Part shown: positions 16,441 through 25,742 of the stretch, in pieces
Numbering within the stretch: position 1 is the stretch's first letter
Layout: the number at the start of each line of letters is the position of its first letter
Source: Martinezella rhizogenes
GTDB taxonomy: Bacteria > Pseudomonadota > Alphaproteobacteria > Rhizobiales > Rhizobiaceae
Direction: 5' to 3'
Assembly (NCBI GenBank): GCA_013322215.1
Contig: JAAMEZ010000036.1
Location: forward strand, 62,001-126,000
DNA: 64,000 nt
Made by a program: the position numbers and the translations under genes
Notes under the pieces: generated by a model
Database searches by the model: none
Told to the model about the DNA's origin: nothing
Seen by the model: only the letters and a program-made list of their open reading frames with translations

Positions 16441-18005
16441 CAGTGTCCTCCCGTTGCGAGGCGCATGATGCTTTCCTGATTGGCCTCGCTTCTTGTCAAC
16501 TCGCCGGCAACCCGGCCCTCGCTCATCACGACGACGCGGTCGCTCATTCCCAAGATCTCCGGCAGTTCGGACGAGATCATGATGATCGCCAAGCCCTGCC
16601 GGGCGAATTCGCTCATCAGCCTATGGATCTCGGATTTCGACCCGACGTCGATGCCGCGGGTCGGCTCGTCAAGGATCAGGAGCTTGAGGTCGCCGAGCAG
16701 CCATTTGGCGAGCACGATCTTCTGCTGATTGCCGCCGCTCAGGTTCTCGACGATCATCGCAGTGTCCGGCGTCTTGATCTGCAGCATCTTGATCATGCGC
16801 TGTGCGGCGGTTTCCTCCTGCCTTTCGCTGATGAAGAGGCCACCGGCAAACTTCTTGAGATTGGCAAGCGAGATGTTTTCCCCGACCGATCGGCAGAGCA
16901 CGAGCCCTTCCGCCTTCCTGTCCTCGGACACCATCGCGATGCCTTTGGAGATCGCATCCTTCGGCGATTTCGGCTTCAGCACGGCGCCATTCAGCCGGAT
17001 CATGCCGCCATCTGCCTCATCGAGGCCGAAGATGACGCGGGCAACTTCGGTGCGACCGGCGCCGATCAGACCGGACAAGCCGACGATTTCGCCGGCGCGA
17101 ACAGTGAAACTGATATCCTCGAAGGCACCGGTTCGTGTGAGCTTCTCGACCGAGAGCACGACATCGCCGATCGGAACCTCTTCCTTTGGAAAGATGCTGG
17201 AGATCGTGCGGCCGACCATCAGGGAGATCAGCTTGGAAGGATCATAGTCGCTCGCAGGCGCTGCGGCGATGAACTGGCCGTCGCGCATGACGGTGATGTC
17301 GTCGGCGATCTGGAAGATCTCATCCATCTTGTGGGTGATGTAGATGATGGCGACACCGCTTGCTTTCAGGTCGGCGATCTGCCGGAACAGCATGGCGACT
17401 TCGGTATCGCTGATCGCAGAGGTCGGCTCGTCCATGATGACAAGAGACGCTTGGCGGGAGATGGCCTTGACGATCTCGATCAACTGCATGGCAGCGATCG
17501 AAAGATCGCGCATCTTCGTCTCGGGATCATATTTGAGCCCGACCCTGTCGAGCAGCGCCTTGGTGTCGGCGTTCATCCTGGCAAAATCGACGAAGCGCGA
17601 CAGGAAGCCCTTTTCGGACATGGCTGGTTCGCGGCCGAGGAAGATATTCTCGGCGATCGTCATGTCGAGGACGGGGCTGAGCTCCTGATGGATCATCGAG
17701 ATCCCGCGCTCAAGCGCGGCCGACGTGTCCTGTCCGCTCAGCGCCTCTCCCTTGAAGAGGATTTCCCCGCCGTCGATTGCATAGGTGCCGCTCAGGATCT
17801 TCATGAGCGTTGATTTGCCGGCGCCGTTTTCGCCGACCAGCACGTGGACGGTGCCGGCTCGAACCTTGAGGTTCATGCCATCGAGAGCGAGCACGCCGGG
17901 AAATGCCTTGACGATGTCGCGCATCTCGAGAACGACGTCGTCGCCCCGCGAAGAATGTCCGCTGGCGCTGTCGTTGTGACGCGCCGATCCCATGGCCGCA
18001 GACAT
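16440..18005 (-). CDS. CUT2 ABC importer ATPase with two nucleotide-binding domains (RbsA type)
   Basis: 521 aa from ATG 18005 behind GGGAGGAGG; a longer upstream reading of 42 codons is rejected. Domain 1 has Walker A GENGAGKST and Walker B LVIMDEPTSAI. Domain 2 has the usual degenerate Walker A (GLIGAGRTE) but a full LSGGNQQK signature and LLILDEPTRGID. This asymmetric layout is normal for RbsA/MglA/XylG proteins. It is the first gene of a six-gene minus-strand operon and diverges from the LacI regulator at 18170. It energises the permease at 15427. Confidence 0.93.
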   Translation of the reverse strand: MSAAMGSARHNDSASGHSSRGDDVVLEMRDIVKAFPGVLALDGMNLKVRAGTVHVLVGENGAGKSTLMKILSGTYAIDGGEILFKGEALSGQDTSAALERGISMIHQELSPVLDMTIAENIFLGREPAMSEKGFLSRFVDFARMNADTKALLDRVGLKYDPETKMRDLSIAAMQLIEIVKAISRQASLVIMDEPTSAISDTEVAMLFRQIADLKASGVAIIYITHKMDEIFQIADDITVMRDGQFIAAAPASDYDPSKLISLMVGRTISSIFPKEEVPIGDVVLSVEKLTRTGAFEDISFTVRAGEIVGLSGLIGAGRTEVARVIFGLDEADGGMIRLNGAVLKPKSPKDAISKGIAMVSEDRKAEGLVLCRSVGENISLANLKKFAGGLFISERQEETAAQRMIKMLQIKTPDTAMIVENLSGGNQQKIVLAKWLLGDLKLLILDEPTRGIDVGSKSEIHRLMSEFARQGLAIIMISSELPEILGMSDRVVVMSEGRVAGELTRSEANQESIMRLATGGH

Positions 18006-18146
18006 GTCTGCCTCCTCCCAAATTCCGCCGTTCCGGCGTTTCTTTTCGATGACTGAATGCTTCCTCCAGCGGCGCCAAAACCACCACATTTCCCCCATTT
18101 CTGTCAATTTCAGGCTGGACGAATCTTTCAAAAGCTCCCATAATCA

Positions 18147-18163
18147 CTCCCATTTCCTGGGAG
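18147..18163. promoter_or_regulatory. Inverted repeat over regulator RBS, candidate operator
   Basis: CTCCCA-tttcc-TGGGAG is a perfect 6-bp inverted repeat ending six bases before the LacI gene start and overlapping its GGGAG ribosome site. Another CTCCCA half-site lies at 18135-18140. It may be an autoregulatory operator in the 164-bp divergent promoter; weak support. Confidence 0.4.
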
Positions 18164-18169
18164 ACCTTC

Positions 18170-19204
18170 ATGTCAAGACCGACCATCGCCGATCTCGCCA
18201 AGGCTGCGAACGTGGGGGTTTCCACGGTTGACCGGGTCTTGAACGGCCGCGACCCGGTTCGCCATCAGACCGCTGCGCGCGTGCTGGAAGCAGCCGAGCG
18301 CATCGGCTTTCACGGCGTGACGGCTATCAAGCGCAGGCTTGAGAAGGAGAAGCCGGTCATCAAGTTCGGCTTCCTCTTGAAGCAATCCCACCGGAAGCTT
18401 TACCGGATGTGGGGAGAGGTGCTGACGAAGGCGGTCGAAACCTATCCGGAGGCACATGGCAGGGCCATCGTCCGGTTTGACGATGAACTCGCGCCTGAAA
18501 ATACCGCGGATGCGATGCTTGCCCTCAGCCGGGAAGTCGATGTCATCAGCGTCATCACGTCGGATCACCCGCAGATAAATCATGCGGTTGACGGCCTCGA
18601 GGCTGAAGGTATCCCGGTCTTCACGATGATCTCCGACCTGACGGCGCCCGGCCGGGCCGGCTATGTCGGCAATGATTGTGTCAAGAAGGGGCGGACCGCC
18701 GCCTGGTTCATCGACAATGTCAATCCGGTTCCCGGCAAGGTTGCCGTTTTCGTCGGAAGCCACCGCTACCTATCGCAGGAACTCTGCGAAATGGGCTTTC
18801 GGTCATATTTCCGGGAAAGCGCTTCCGAGTTTCAGATGATGGAGACGCTCGGAACTCAGGAAGAGCCTGATATCGCTTACCAACTCACGCGCGACCTGCT
18901 GAAGAAGGAAGAAAACTGGGTAGGCTTGTATGTGGCCGGCGGTGGTGTAACGGGCGTCATGCGCGCGCTTCGCGAGGATGGCGGCCCGGCCGCCAAACGT
19001 CTGGTGGTTGTGGCTCACGAGTTGACCAACGAGACCCGCGCCGGTCTGGCCGAAGGCGTGATCAAGGTTGTTCTTTCGCATCCGGCGCGGCTGCTTGCCG
19101 ATACGCTGGTGCGAGCAATGGCGGAAGCGCTGGATACCCACAGAACCCCGACCGTCTCCCAGCACATGCTTCCTTTTGAAATATATACCGCGGCAAACAT
19201 CTGA
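18170..19204 (+). CDS. LacI-family regulator of CUT2 importer operon
   Basis: 344 aa. The N-terminal HTH reads TIADLAKAANVGVSTVDRVLNG (residues about 5-26), with Asp-Arg after STV rather than the usual SRVLN, as in many rhizobial CUT2 regulators. The C-terminal part is a Peripla_BP_4-like sensor domain (AGYVGNDCVKKG, GLYVAGGGVTGVM) related in fold to the binding protein it presumably shadows. It is divergent from the ATPase gene with a 164-bp gap. It probably represses the importer/isomerase operon until the sugar or its keto derivative is present. Confidence 0.9.
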   Translation: MSRPTIADLAKAANVGVSTVDRVLNGRDPVRHQTAARVLEAAERIGFHGVTAIKRRLEKEKPVIKFGFLLKQSHRKLYRMWGEVLTKAVETYPEAHGRAIVRFDDELAPENTADAMLALSREVDVISVITSDHPQINHAVDGLEAEGIPVFTMISDLTAPGRAGYVGNDCVKKGRTAAWFIDNVNPVPGKVAVFVGSHRYLSQELCEMGFRSYFRESASEFQMMETLGTQEEPDIAYQLTRDLLKKEENWVGLYVAGGGVTGVMRALREDGGPAAKRLVVVAHELTNETRAGLAEGVIKVVLSHPARLLADTLVRAMAEALDTHRTPTVSQHMLPFEIYTAANI

Positions 19205-19296
19205 GACGATGGAGGACGGGTCGCGCAAAGTTTGAGTTGACCGTTGTCGATGGTGAGGCGACACTTGCACCCAAAAGCAAGGCAGGAGGAAACGCG

Positions 19297-19602
19297 ATGG
19301 ACGAGCCAGACCGCTGGCGGCACATGGCAAGCGCACCGAAAGACGGCAGTCGGATCCTTGTCACGATCCGCTCGTCAGAACAGGGGCCGGCAGAAGTTGA
19401 CCTCGCATATTGGTCAAATGGCGATCAATTCGGCACGGAAGGCTGGCGCGCCTCCGATTCCTCGCCCGGACACATCATCGAATATGCCGAGCCGGAACTA
19501 AAGTGCTGGATGCCGATGCCATCGGCCAATCTCAATCGCACCTCGATGCCCTCACCCTGGGAAGGCGACAACGCCCAGCAACTCGACGGGTCGGGGATTT
19601 AA
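19297..19602 (+). CDS. Small conserved-looking hypothetical protein
   Basis: 101 aa from ATG 19297 behind AGGAGGA; an upstream ATG at 19237 lacks a ribosome site. It begins MDEPDRWRHMASAPKDGSRI, a tryptophan-rich opening with 'APKDG-RILV' that recurs in small alphaproteobacterial proteins of unknown function (some labelled DUF551-like), followed by AYWSNGD, GWRASDSSPG and CWMPMPSA. There is no signal peptide or membrane segment. It follows the LacI gene by about 90 bp and may be monocistronic. I do not recognise a function. Confidence 0.6.
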   Translation: MDEPDRWRHMASAPKDGSRILVTIRSSEQGPAEVDLAYWSNGDQFGTEGWRASDSSPGHIIEYAEPELKCWMPMPSANLNRTSMPSPWEGDNAQQLDGSGI

Positions 19603-20108
19603 GAGCCTGCGTCGGCTTTTCGCGCGGATTCGATAACAAATTTGCGCCAGCAGAAACGGGCGACATCATTTAAGGCGACGCCGATAGCAAAGCGCCAAAC
19701 CTCAGGCTCGGTTCGTGGCAATCGCGAAGACCGGCCCGAAATTACCATTTGCCCGAGGATACGCACGCCGACGGCATCCGGGCCGTTCTTGCACCCTCGG
19801 CGTCCCCATTCCCGCTTCACATTCCTCGATATAGGAATATTGGATCCGGCGTCGGTTGTCGTCGTAGCCGTTCATCGACGAGGCTCACCGCCATTCACAT
19901 GGGTTTCGGCGCCGGATCTCGATTGGGTTACTCATACCGCAGCTTGAATTTTAATGTGCTAAATAATAAATTTTCGCGCGTTATCTTTTATAACGACATG
20001 AAGCACAAAAGAACTTGCCTGGAATTTACGTCTCTGGTTGCGCTCCCATCCGTGTAGACGCATAAGACCACTATTTGAGGCGGCAGCTGGAAAAATGGTC
20101 GACTTTCG
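19603..20108. other. Non-coding gap before LacI gene, with one inverted repeat
   Basis: No convincing gene. A 73-codon minus-strand frame (19599-19820) has no ribosome site or recognisable domain. The right part (19940-20000) turns A/T-rich and contains CGTTAT-cttt t-ATAACG, a perfect 6-bp inverted repeat with 5-bp spacer at 19979-19995. It lies 114 bp before the LacI start, so it could be a promoter/operator element for that gene. Confidence 0.45.
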
Positions 20109-21143
20109 ATGGAAAAACTGACGCATAAGACGATGGAGGATTTCGCAAAGTCCTGCGGCGTCTCCCGCCCCACCCTTTCCAAGTATTTTGACGATCCGAC
20201 CAGTGTGAAACCGGCGACCCGAGCGTTGATCGAAGCCGCACTTCGTTCGTCGGATTATCAACCGAATCTTTATGCTCGGAACCTCAATCGCAAGAGAACA
20301 CGCAATATTGGCATACTGGTTCCCGCTCTTACCGACCCCTTTTATGCCGAAATGGTCAATCGCCTGGAATTGCGCTTGCGCAACGAGGGCTATTGGCCGA
20401 TCGTCTTCTCGTCGCATGGATTGCCGGAGCTGGAAGCCGAAGCGGTCAACACGCTGTTGTCGTTGAAGGTAGCCGGTGCGCTTGTCGCACCATTGGGACA
20501 GAAATCCGACCCACGCGCCTTTGAAAAACTCACGCAGAACCTGCCCATTGTCTATTTCGACACTTACATCGAAGGCAAAACGCCCTTCATCGGCAACGAC
20601 AATTATCAGAGCGTCGCAACGATCGTCGAATATCTCTGCCGATCCGGGGAAGCGCCAGCCTATCTCGACATTCCGCATGTCAATCACAATTCACCGGAGA
20701 GGCTGGCAAGCTATATCGCCACCATGGAAGCTGCGGGCTGCGAACCGTTGGTGATCAGCACCAATGCCGCCTACACATGGGAGTTCGAGCGCGTCGGATA
20801 CGAGCAGATGGATGGCCTGCTCCGTGCAAAGTCTCTCCCGCGCAAGACCATCCTTTGTGCGAATGATCGCCTCGCCTTTGGCGTGATGTCGGCCGCCTTC
20901 GCGCACGGGCTGAAAATCGGGCGCAAAAAGGGCGACAATCTGCGTATCGCGGCCCATGACGACCATCCCTTGAGCCGCTATACCTGCCCGCCGTTGACGA
21001 CGATGGCCCAGGACTTCGCCGCAATGACGGCAAGCAGCGTCAACACGCTGCTGACGCTGCTGGGAGACACGGGCGCGCCCACTCAGCCGATCGCGCGCAA
21101 GGTCAGCCTGGATGGAACGCTGGTCATGCGGCAATCGGCCTGA
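20109..21143 (+). CDS. LacI-family transcription regulator
   Basis: 344 aa. The HTH reads TMEDFAKSCGVSRPTLSKYFDDP, followed by the hinge and YARNLNRKRTRNIGILVPALTDPFYAEMV, the usual start of the sugar-sensing domain. The C-terminal half includes ILCANDRLAFGVMSAAF and IAAHDDHPLSRYTCPPLTT. It converges on the esterase at 21163 and is the only regulator near the esterase/dehydrogenase pair and the ten-gene sugar operon starting at 23462, so it is the likely controller of both. An inducer cannot be predicted from sequence. Confidence 0.88.
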   Translation: MEKLTHKTMEDFAKSCGVSRPTLSKYFDDPTSVKPATRALIEAALRSSDYQPNLYARNLNRKRTRNIGILVPALTDPFYAEMVNRLELRLRNEGYWPIVFSSHGLPELEAEAVNTLLSLKVAGALVAPLGQKSDPRAFEKLTQNLPIVYFDTYIEGKTPFIGNDNYQSVATIVEYLCRSGEAPAYLDIPHVNHNSPERLASYIATMEAAGCEPLVISTNAAYTWEFERVGYEQMDGLLRAKSLPRKTILCANDRLAFGVMSAAFAHGLKIGRKKGDNLRIAAHDDHPLSRYTCPPLTTMAQDFAAMTASSVNTLLTLLGDTGAPTQPIARKVSLDGTLVMRQSA

Positions 21144-21162
21144 AGCGGCGCCCGCTATTCAT

Positions 21163-22113
21163 CTAAATCAGGCCGCCTTCGAAGCTTTGCCACGCCGCGA
21201 CGGCCTCCTCCACTGTCTGCCGAGACTCCGCCATATATCTCCCCATCGACACGAAGCCGTGGATCTGTCCCGGCCAATGGCGATGCACCATGCGTACCCC
21301 TTCTTCCTGCAGTCGCCTGGCATAGGCTATGCCTTCGTCGACTAGAATGTCGTGTCCGGCAGTGGCGACAAAAGCCGGCGCCGATCCGGCAACGGACTTG
21401 GCTTGTAGCGGCGAGGTCCTCCAGTCAGCGATATCGGCTGCGGTGCGAATATAGTGATCGCGAAACCATCTCATCGTCGGGGCAGTCAAACCGAAGCCTT
21501 CGGCATAGCGGCGATAGCTATCGGCCGTCTGCGCAGCGTCCGTGTTCGGATAGATGAGCAATTGCGCCGCAAGCGGCGGAGCATCGCCGGCGCGCGACGT
21601 CAATGCCAACACGGCGGCAAGATTGCCGCCGGCGCTATCGCCGGCAACGGCGATCCTGTTGGGATCGATGCCAAGATCCGCAGCCGATTTAGCCACAAAT
21701 GCCAAAGTCGCAGTGCAATCGGTCAATCCGGCGGGGAACTTGTGTTCCGGCGCCAGCCGGTAATCGGGACAGACTACGGTGCATTTGGCGATATTGGCGA
21801 ACCATCGGCAGATTTCGTCGTGCGATTCGAGATTGCCGATCACCCAGCCGCCGCCGTGAAGGTAGATGAGACCCGGACCATCCTTCGAAGGCGCGCCGAT
21901 ACCGCGATAGATGCGCAAGGTGATCGGGCCATTCGGGCCGGCGATTTGCCGATCTTCCACCGAAGCCACAGCCTCCTTTCCACCCTGGATGGTCGGGCAA
22001 TTCGCATCATAGTCGCTACGCGCCTGTTGAGGTGTACCGGTTTCAAATGGCCGGCCTTTCGACCCGCTGCTCAGAGCGAGAACGCGCCGCGCGCTTTCAT
22101 CCAGCTTTTCCAT
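21163..22113 (-). CDS. Alpha/beta hydrolase, HSL-type acetyl esterase
   Basis: 316 aa with no signal peptide. The hormone-sensitive-lipase oxyanion-hole motif LIYLHGGGWVIGN is followed by the nucleophile elbow VAGDSAGGN. Asp and His of the triad are probably in HDILVDEG and PGQIHGF. Such enzymes hydrolyse short acyl esters, for example acetylated sugars, in the cytoplasm. It follows the Gfo/Idh gene at 22137 in the same direction with a 23-bp gap, so the two form a short operon divergent from the sugar importer. Deacetylation of an imported sugar derivative is a plausible role. Confidence 0.88.
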   Translation of the reverse strand: MEKLDESARRVLALSSGSKGRPFETGTPQQARSDYDANCPTIQGGKEAVASVEDRQIAGPNGPITLRIYRGIGAPSKDGPGLIYLHGGGWVIGNLESHDEICRWFANIAKCTVVCPDYRLAPEHKFPAGLTDCTATLAFVAKSAADLGIDPNRIAVAGDSAGGNLAAVLALTSRAGDAPPLAAQLLIYPNTDAAQTADSYRRYAEGFGLTAPTMRWFRDHYIRTAADIADWRTSPLQAKSVAGSAPAFVATAGHDILVDEGIAYARRLQEEGVRMVHRHWPGQIHGFVSMGRYMAESRQTVEEAVAAWQSFEGGLI

Positions 22114-22136
22114 TGGATTGCCCTCCTCTGCGGCGA

Positions 22137-23285
22137 TCAGGCGAGAAGGCTGCGTGCTTCATCTTCGTCGAGGCGCGGTGGCGGAGTGAATTGCACGCCG
22201 ATGCTGATCGACTGCCGGCTTTCACCGGACTGGAGGATAGCCTCCATGATTTCGAGGACATGAAGTGCGAGATCCCCCGATGCCCGGGGGGGCCTATCCT
22301 CCTGAAGCCCTCGCGCAAGGTCGGCGACACCGAGCATGCGGTAATTTGCCCGGTCCGGTGCGGCGAAGGGCCAGTTCCTCGCACCGTAAAGTTCGCTATC
22401 GCTTTCGAAATCGTGCCAATCCGCGCCACGCTCGGACAGTGAGACCGTTCCGCCGAATGTGTCCGGATCGGGCAAACGCAGTGAACCTTCGGTGCCGTGT
22501 AACTCGATTGGATGATTGGAGTGCCGAAAGACGTCCCAGGAGGCGCCGAAATTCACGGTCGCACCGGATTGGAATTCCAGAAGCGACAGGATGTTTGTGG
22601 GCGTGCCGACGTTGAAGCGCGTGTTCTTGAACGGGCCGTCGGCGGTGATCAGGCGCTCCTCCTGACCTTTTGTCGCCATTGCCATGACCCGGACGACCGG
22701 GCCGAGCAGGTTTATCATCATCGTCAGATAATAAGGCCCCATGTCGAAGACCGGGCCGCCGCCTGGCTGATAGTAGAATTGCGGATTGGGGTGCCAGTGC
22801 TCCATTCCACGCCCCATCATGAAGGCGGTGCCGCTGACCGGGCGGCCGATCGCGCCCTCATCCATCAGACGTCGCGCCCGGCGACCTGCCGCGCCGAGGA
22901 ACGTATCGGGCGCAGACCCCAGCCGCAATCCGCGCCGCTTGGCTTCCGCCACGAGGATACGGCCATCGGCCGCCGATGTTGCAAGCGGCTTTTCCGTAAA
23001 GACGTGCTTGCCGGCCGACAAGGCCGACATCGTAACGTCGAAATGGACGGCGGGAACGGTGAGGTTCAGCACAAGGTCGACTTCGGGATCGGCCAGCAAT
23101 TGGTCGACGCTGAGCGCACGAATGCCGTATTCGCGGGCACGCAGCGCGGCCGCATCGGCCGATATATCGGCGCAGGCCCGCAATTCGACACCAGCAAACA
23201 GCGCCGCATTCCGCAAATAAGTCATCGAGATGTTGCCGCAACCGATAACGCCGATGCCGAGTTTAGCTTTTGAATTACCAGCCAT
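22137..23285 (-). CDS. Gfo/Idh/MocA-family oxidoreductase
   Basis: 382 aa from ATG 23285 behind GGGAGGA; a TTG nine bases upstream is an alternative. The N-terminal Rossmann fold is GIGVIGCGNISMTYL, with the family lysine in TEKPLAT. Substrate-domain features are FYYQPGGGPVFDMGPYYLTMMINL, where D-x-x-x-Y replaces the commoner D-x-x-x-H of inositol dehydrogenases. It probably oxidises or reduces a sugar carbon with NAD(P). It diverges from the importer operon starting at 23462 with a 176-bp shared control region. It is one of two different Gfo/Idh enzymes serving this locus (the other at 27411). Confidence 0.88.
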   Translation of the reverse strand: MAGNSKAKLGIGVIGCGNISMTYLRNAALFAGVELRACADISADAAALRAREYGIRALSVDQLLADPEVDLVLNLTVPAVHFDVTMSALSAGKHVFTEKPLATSAADGRILVAEAKRRGLRLGSAPDTFLGAAGRRARRLMDEGAIGRPVSGTAFMMGRGMEHWHPNPQFYYQPGGGPVFDMGPYYLTMMINLLGPVVRVMAMATKGQEERLITADGPFKNTRFNVGTPTNILSLLEFQSGATVNFGASWDVFRHSNHPIELHGTEGSLRLPDPDTFGGTVSLSERGADWHDFESDSELYGARNWPFAAPDRANYRMLGVADLARGLQEDRPPRASGDLALHVLEIMEAILQSGESRQSISIGVQFTPPPRLDEDEARSLLA

Positions 23286-23461
23286 ATTACCCAATCCTCC
23301 CTGATCCGCCGCATCTGTCCGTCACGCCTCGGCGCATCCGAACGATGACTCTCGGGTTGATTTAAAGCATCTTATTTCTTGACGCGCGACAAATTTTTAT
23401 AAAACATATGCGAATACTGGCGCGGAGGTTTGGAGGTCGCCAGTCTTCCTGGGAGGGAAAC

Positions 23462-24808
23462 ATGACAGATTTCAAGAAGGCACCGGCTGGTTCCAAGATT
23501 GCCGGACAATCGATAATGCTTGATCGTCGTCAGCTGCTGTTGGGCGCTGCCGGCGCTGCCATCGGTACGGCAACGCTTGGAGTTGCTTCAGGCCTGGGCA
23601 TCCGCCCGGCGCGCGCTGCCGATCGAACTGAAATCAGCTTTGCCAGCGCCAGCTTCTTCGGCAAGGAAGGTCTCGGCGATCTCGTCAAGGCTTTCAACGA
23701 GTCGCAAAGCCGCATCACCGTCAAGTTCATCGAACTGCCGCCGCCAAGTTCATCGACGGAGGTCTATCAGGGCCTCGTCCAGCAGCTCGCCCGCCGCAAC
23801 GGAACACCTGACGTTTTCAGCCAGGACGTGATCTGGATCGCGGGTTTTGCCTCTGCTGGCTGGGCGCTGCCGCTTGACGAATATTTCCCGAAAGACAAGC
23901 GCACCGACTATTTCCCGGGCACGGTTGCTGCCTGCACCTATGGCGGCAAGCTGACCGCGCTGCCATGGTTCGTCGATTCCGGCATGTTCTACTACCGCAA
24001 GGATCTGGTGGAAAAGCACGGCGGCAAGGTGCCGGAAACCTGGGCCGATATGGCGACGATGGCCGCAGAAGCGCAGAAGGCCGGCGACGCCAAGTTCGGT
24101 TATCTCTGGCAGGGCAAGCAAGCCGAAGTTCTGGTCTGCGATGCGGTGGAAATCATCGCATCGAACGGCGGCTCGATCCTTTCTGCCGACGGAAAATCAT
24201 CCGTCATCGGCGATGATGCCGCCGTTGCCGCGATCCAGTTCCTGTATGACACCATCAACAAGACGAAGATCAGTCCTCAGAACGTGCTCTCCTGGGACGA
24301 AGAACCCTCTCGCCAGCCGTTTACGTCGGGTGAGGCGATGTTCATGCGCAACTGGTCCTATGTCTATCCGATCGCGCAGGACCCGAAGGCCTCGCATGTC
24401 GTCGACAAGGTCGCCGTCGCGCCGCTGCCGCATTTTGCTGGCGGCAAGAGCTCCGCATGCCTTGGCGGCTACCAGCTGGGCGTCAATGCCAACTCCAAGA
24501 AGCGGGAAGCGGCGATCGAATTCCTGACCTGGATGTCCTCGCCGGAAACCCAGACCCGGCTTGCGCTTAATTTCGGCCTCGCGCCTTCGCGGCCCGCCAT
24601 CTTCCAGGATGCGAAGCTGAAGGCCGAGCAGCCGTTCATGGCAAGTCTCCAGAATGTCTTCACCGGGGCCACGCCGCGGCCGATTACACCGCAATATGCC
24701 AAGGTGACGCTGGCATTGCAGTCCAGCATTTCGAAGGCACTGGTCAGCGGCAATGTCAAGGCGGAGCTTCAGGCAGCCGCAGCCCAGATCAACAAGATCG
24801 TCGGCTGA
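23462..24808 (+). CDS. Sugar-binding protein of CUT1 importer, Tat-like signal
   Basis: 448 aa from ATG 23462 behind GGGAGG. The N-terminus has twin arginines (DRRQLLLGAAGAA, residues 21-33) ahead of a hydrophobic stretch and ARA cleavage near residue 52, which suggests Tat export of a folded protein. The mature family 1 binding protein has FASASFFGKEGLGDLVKAF and TPDVFSQDVIWIAGF, resembling trehalose/maltose-type (ThuE-like) proteins. It opens a run of ten tightly packed genes. Ligand unknown; a disaccharide or glycoside is likely given the downstream dehydrogenase and isomerases. Confidence 0.9.
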   Translation: MTDFKKAPAGSKIAGQSIMLDRRQLLLGAAGAAIGTATLGVASGLGIRPARAADRTEISFASASFFGKEGLGDLVKAFNESQSRITVKFIELPPPSSSTEVYQGLVQQLARRNGTPDVFSQDVIWIAGFASAGWALPLDEYFPKDKRTDYFPGTVAACTYGGKLTALPWFVDSGMFYYRKDLVEKHGGKVPETWADMATMAAEAQKAGDAKFGYLWQGKQAEVLVCDAVEIIASNGGSILSADGKSSVIGDDAAVAAIQFLYDTINKTKISPQNVLSWDEEPSRQPFTSGEAMFMRNWSYVYPIAQDPKASHVVDKVAVAPLPHFAGGKSSACLGGYQLGVNANSKKREAAIEFLTWMSSPETQTRLALNFGLAPSRPAIFQDAKLKAEQPFMASLQNVFTGATPRPITPQYAKVTLALQSSISKALVSGNVKAELQAAAAQINKIVG

Positions 24809-24809
24809 A

Positions 24810-25742
24810 ATGGCCATGACGATGACGGTTGCCGTTTCCGAGCAAACCCCAGGCAAATCGAGGGCGCTGTCAAGCGCCCTCTGGCCGTGGCTGTTGCTGT
24901 TACCGGCATTTCTCTCGCTGGCATCGGTGTCCTTCTATCCGATCGTCAACGGCATCTATCTGTCCTTCACCAACCGCTCGCTGATCACCCAGGACAATGA
25001 TTTCGTCGGCATCGCCAATTATGTGCAGTTGCTGGCCGATCCGCCGTTCTGGAATGCCTGGTGGCACACGATCTGGTTCACACTCATCTCGACTTTGCTC
25101 GAGACGTTCATCGGCCTGGCGATGGCGCTGATCCTTTGCGAGGCCTTCGCCGGCCGGGGCATGATCCGCGCCGCGATGCTCGTGCCCTGGGCCATGCCGA
25201 CTGTCGTCACGTCCAAAATGTTCGGCTGGCTCTTCGATGGTCAGCACGGCATCATCAATTTCATCCTTCTGCATGCAGGTTTGATCGACCAGAACGTCAA
25301 CTGGTACGGCTCGCCCGATACGGCGCTGACGACGATCATCCTTGCCGATGTGTGGAAGACCACGCCATTCATGGCGCTTCTGTTGCTGACGGGGCTGCAA
25401 ACCGTTCCGAAATCGCTGATCGAGGCCGCCCGCATGGATGGCGCGAGAGCCTGGACGATCTTCTGGCATATCCGCCTGCCGCTCCTGATGCCGACACTAC
25501 TGATTGCCGGCCTCTTCCGTGCGCTCGATGCGTTCCGCGTCTTCGACCTGGTCTACGTACTGACGGGCGGCGGACCGGCCGACTCGACCGAGACGCTTTC
25601 GACGCTGTCCTACAAGGTGCTCTTTTCGACGCTTCAGTTCGGCTACGGCTCGGCGGTCTCAACAGCCATGTTCATCACGGAAGGGCTGATTGCTATCGGC
25701 TTCTGCGTCTTCCTCGTGCGCCAGATCAGGAGGACGACATGA
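24810..25742 (+). CDS. CUT1 ABC importer permease, MalF type
   Basis: 310 aa from ATG 24810, one base after the SBP stop, so strongly coupled. It has six membrane segments and the EAA loop IEAARMDGARAWTIFWHIRLP that docks on an ATPase. An N-terminal cytoplasmic tail of about 25 residues precedes the first segment WPWLLLLPAFLSLASVSFYP. It partners the MalG-type permease whose start overlaps its stop, and probably the ATPase at 31878 at the end of the same operon. Confidence 0.92.
   Translation: MAMTMTVAVSEQTPGKSRALSSALWPWLLLLPAFLSLASVSFYPIVNGIYLSFTNRSLITQDNDFVGIANYVQLLADPPFWNAWWHTIWFTLISTLLETFIGLAMALILCEAFAGRGMIRAAMLVPWAMPTVVTSKMFGWLFDGQHGIINFILLHAGLIDQNVNWYGSPDTALTTIILADVWKTTPFMALLLLTGLQTVPKSLIEAARMDGARAWTIFWHIRLPLLMPTLLIAGLFRALDAFRVFDLVYVLTGGGPADSTETLSTLSYKVLFSTLQFGYGSAVSTAMFITEGLIAIGFCVFLVRQIRRTT

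Noticed and set aside
14516..18100. Long plus-strand frames antisense to the CUT2 operon
   Set aside because: The minus-strand genes have Walker motifs, signal peptide and ribosome sites; antisense frames are Asp/Arg/His-rich artefacts.
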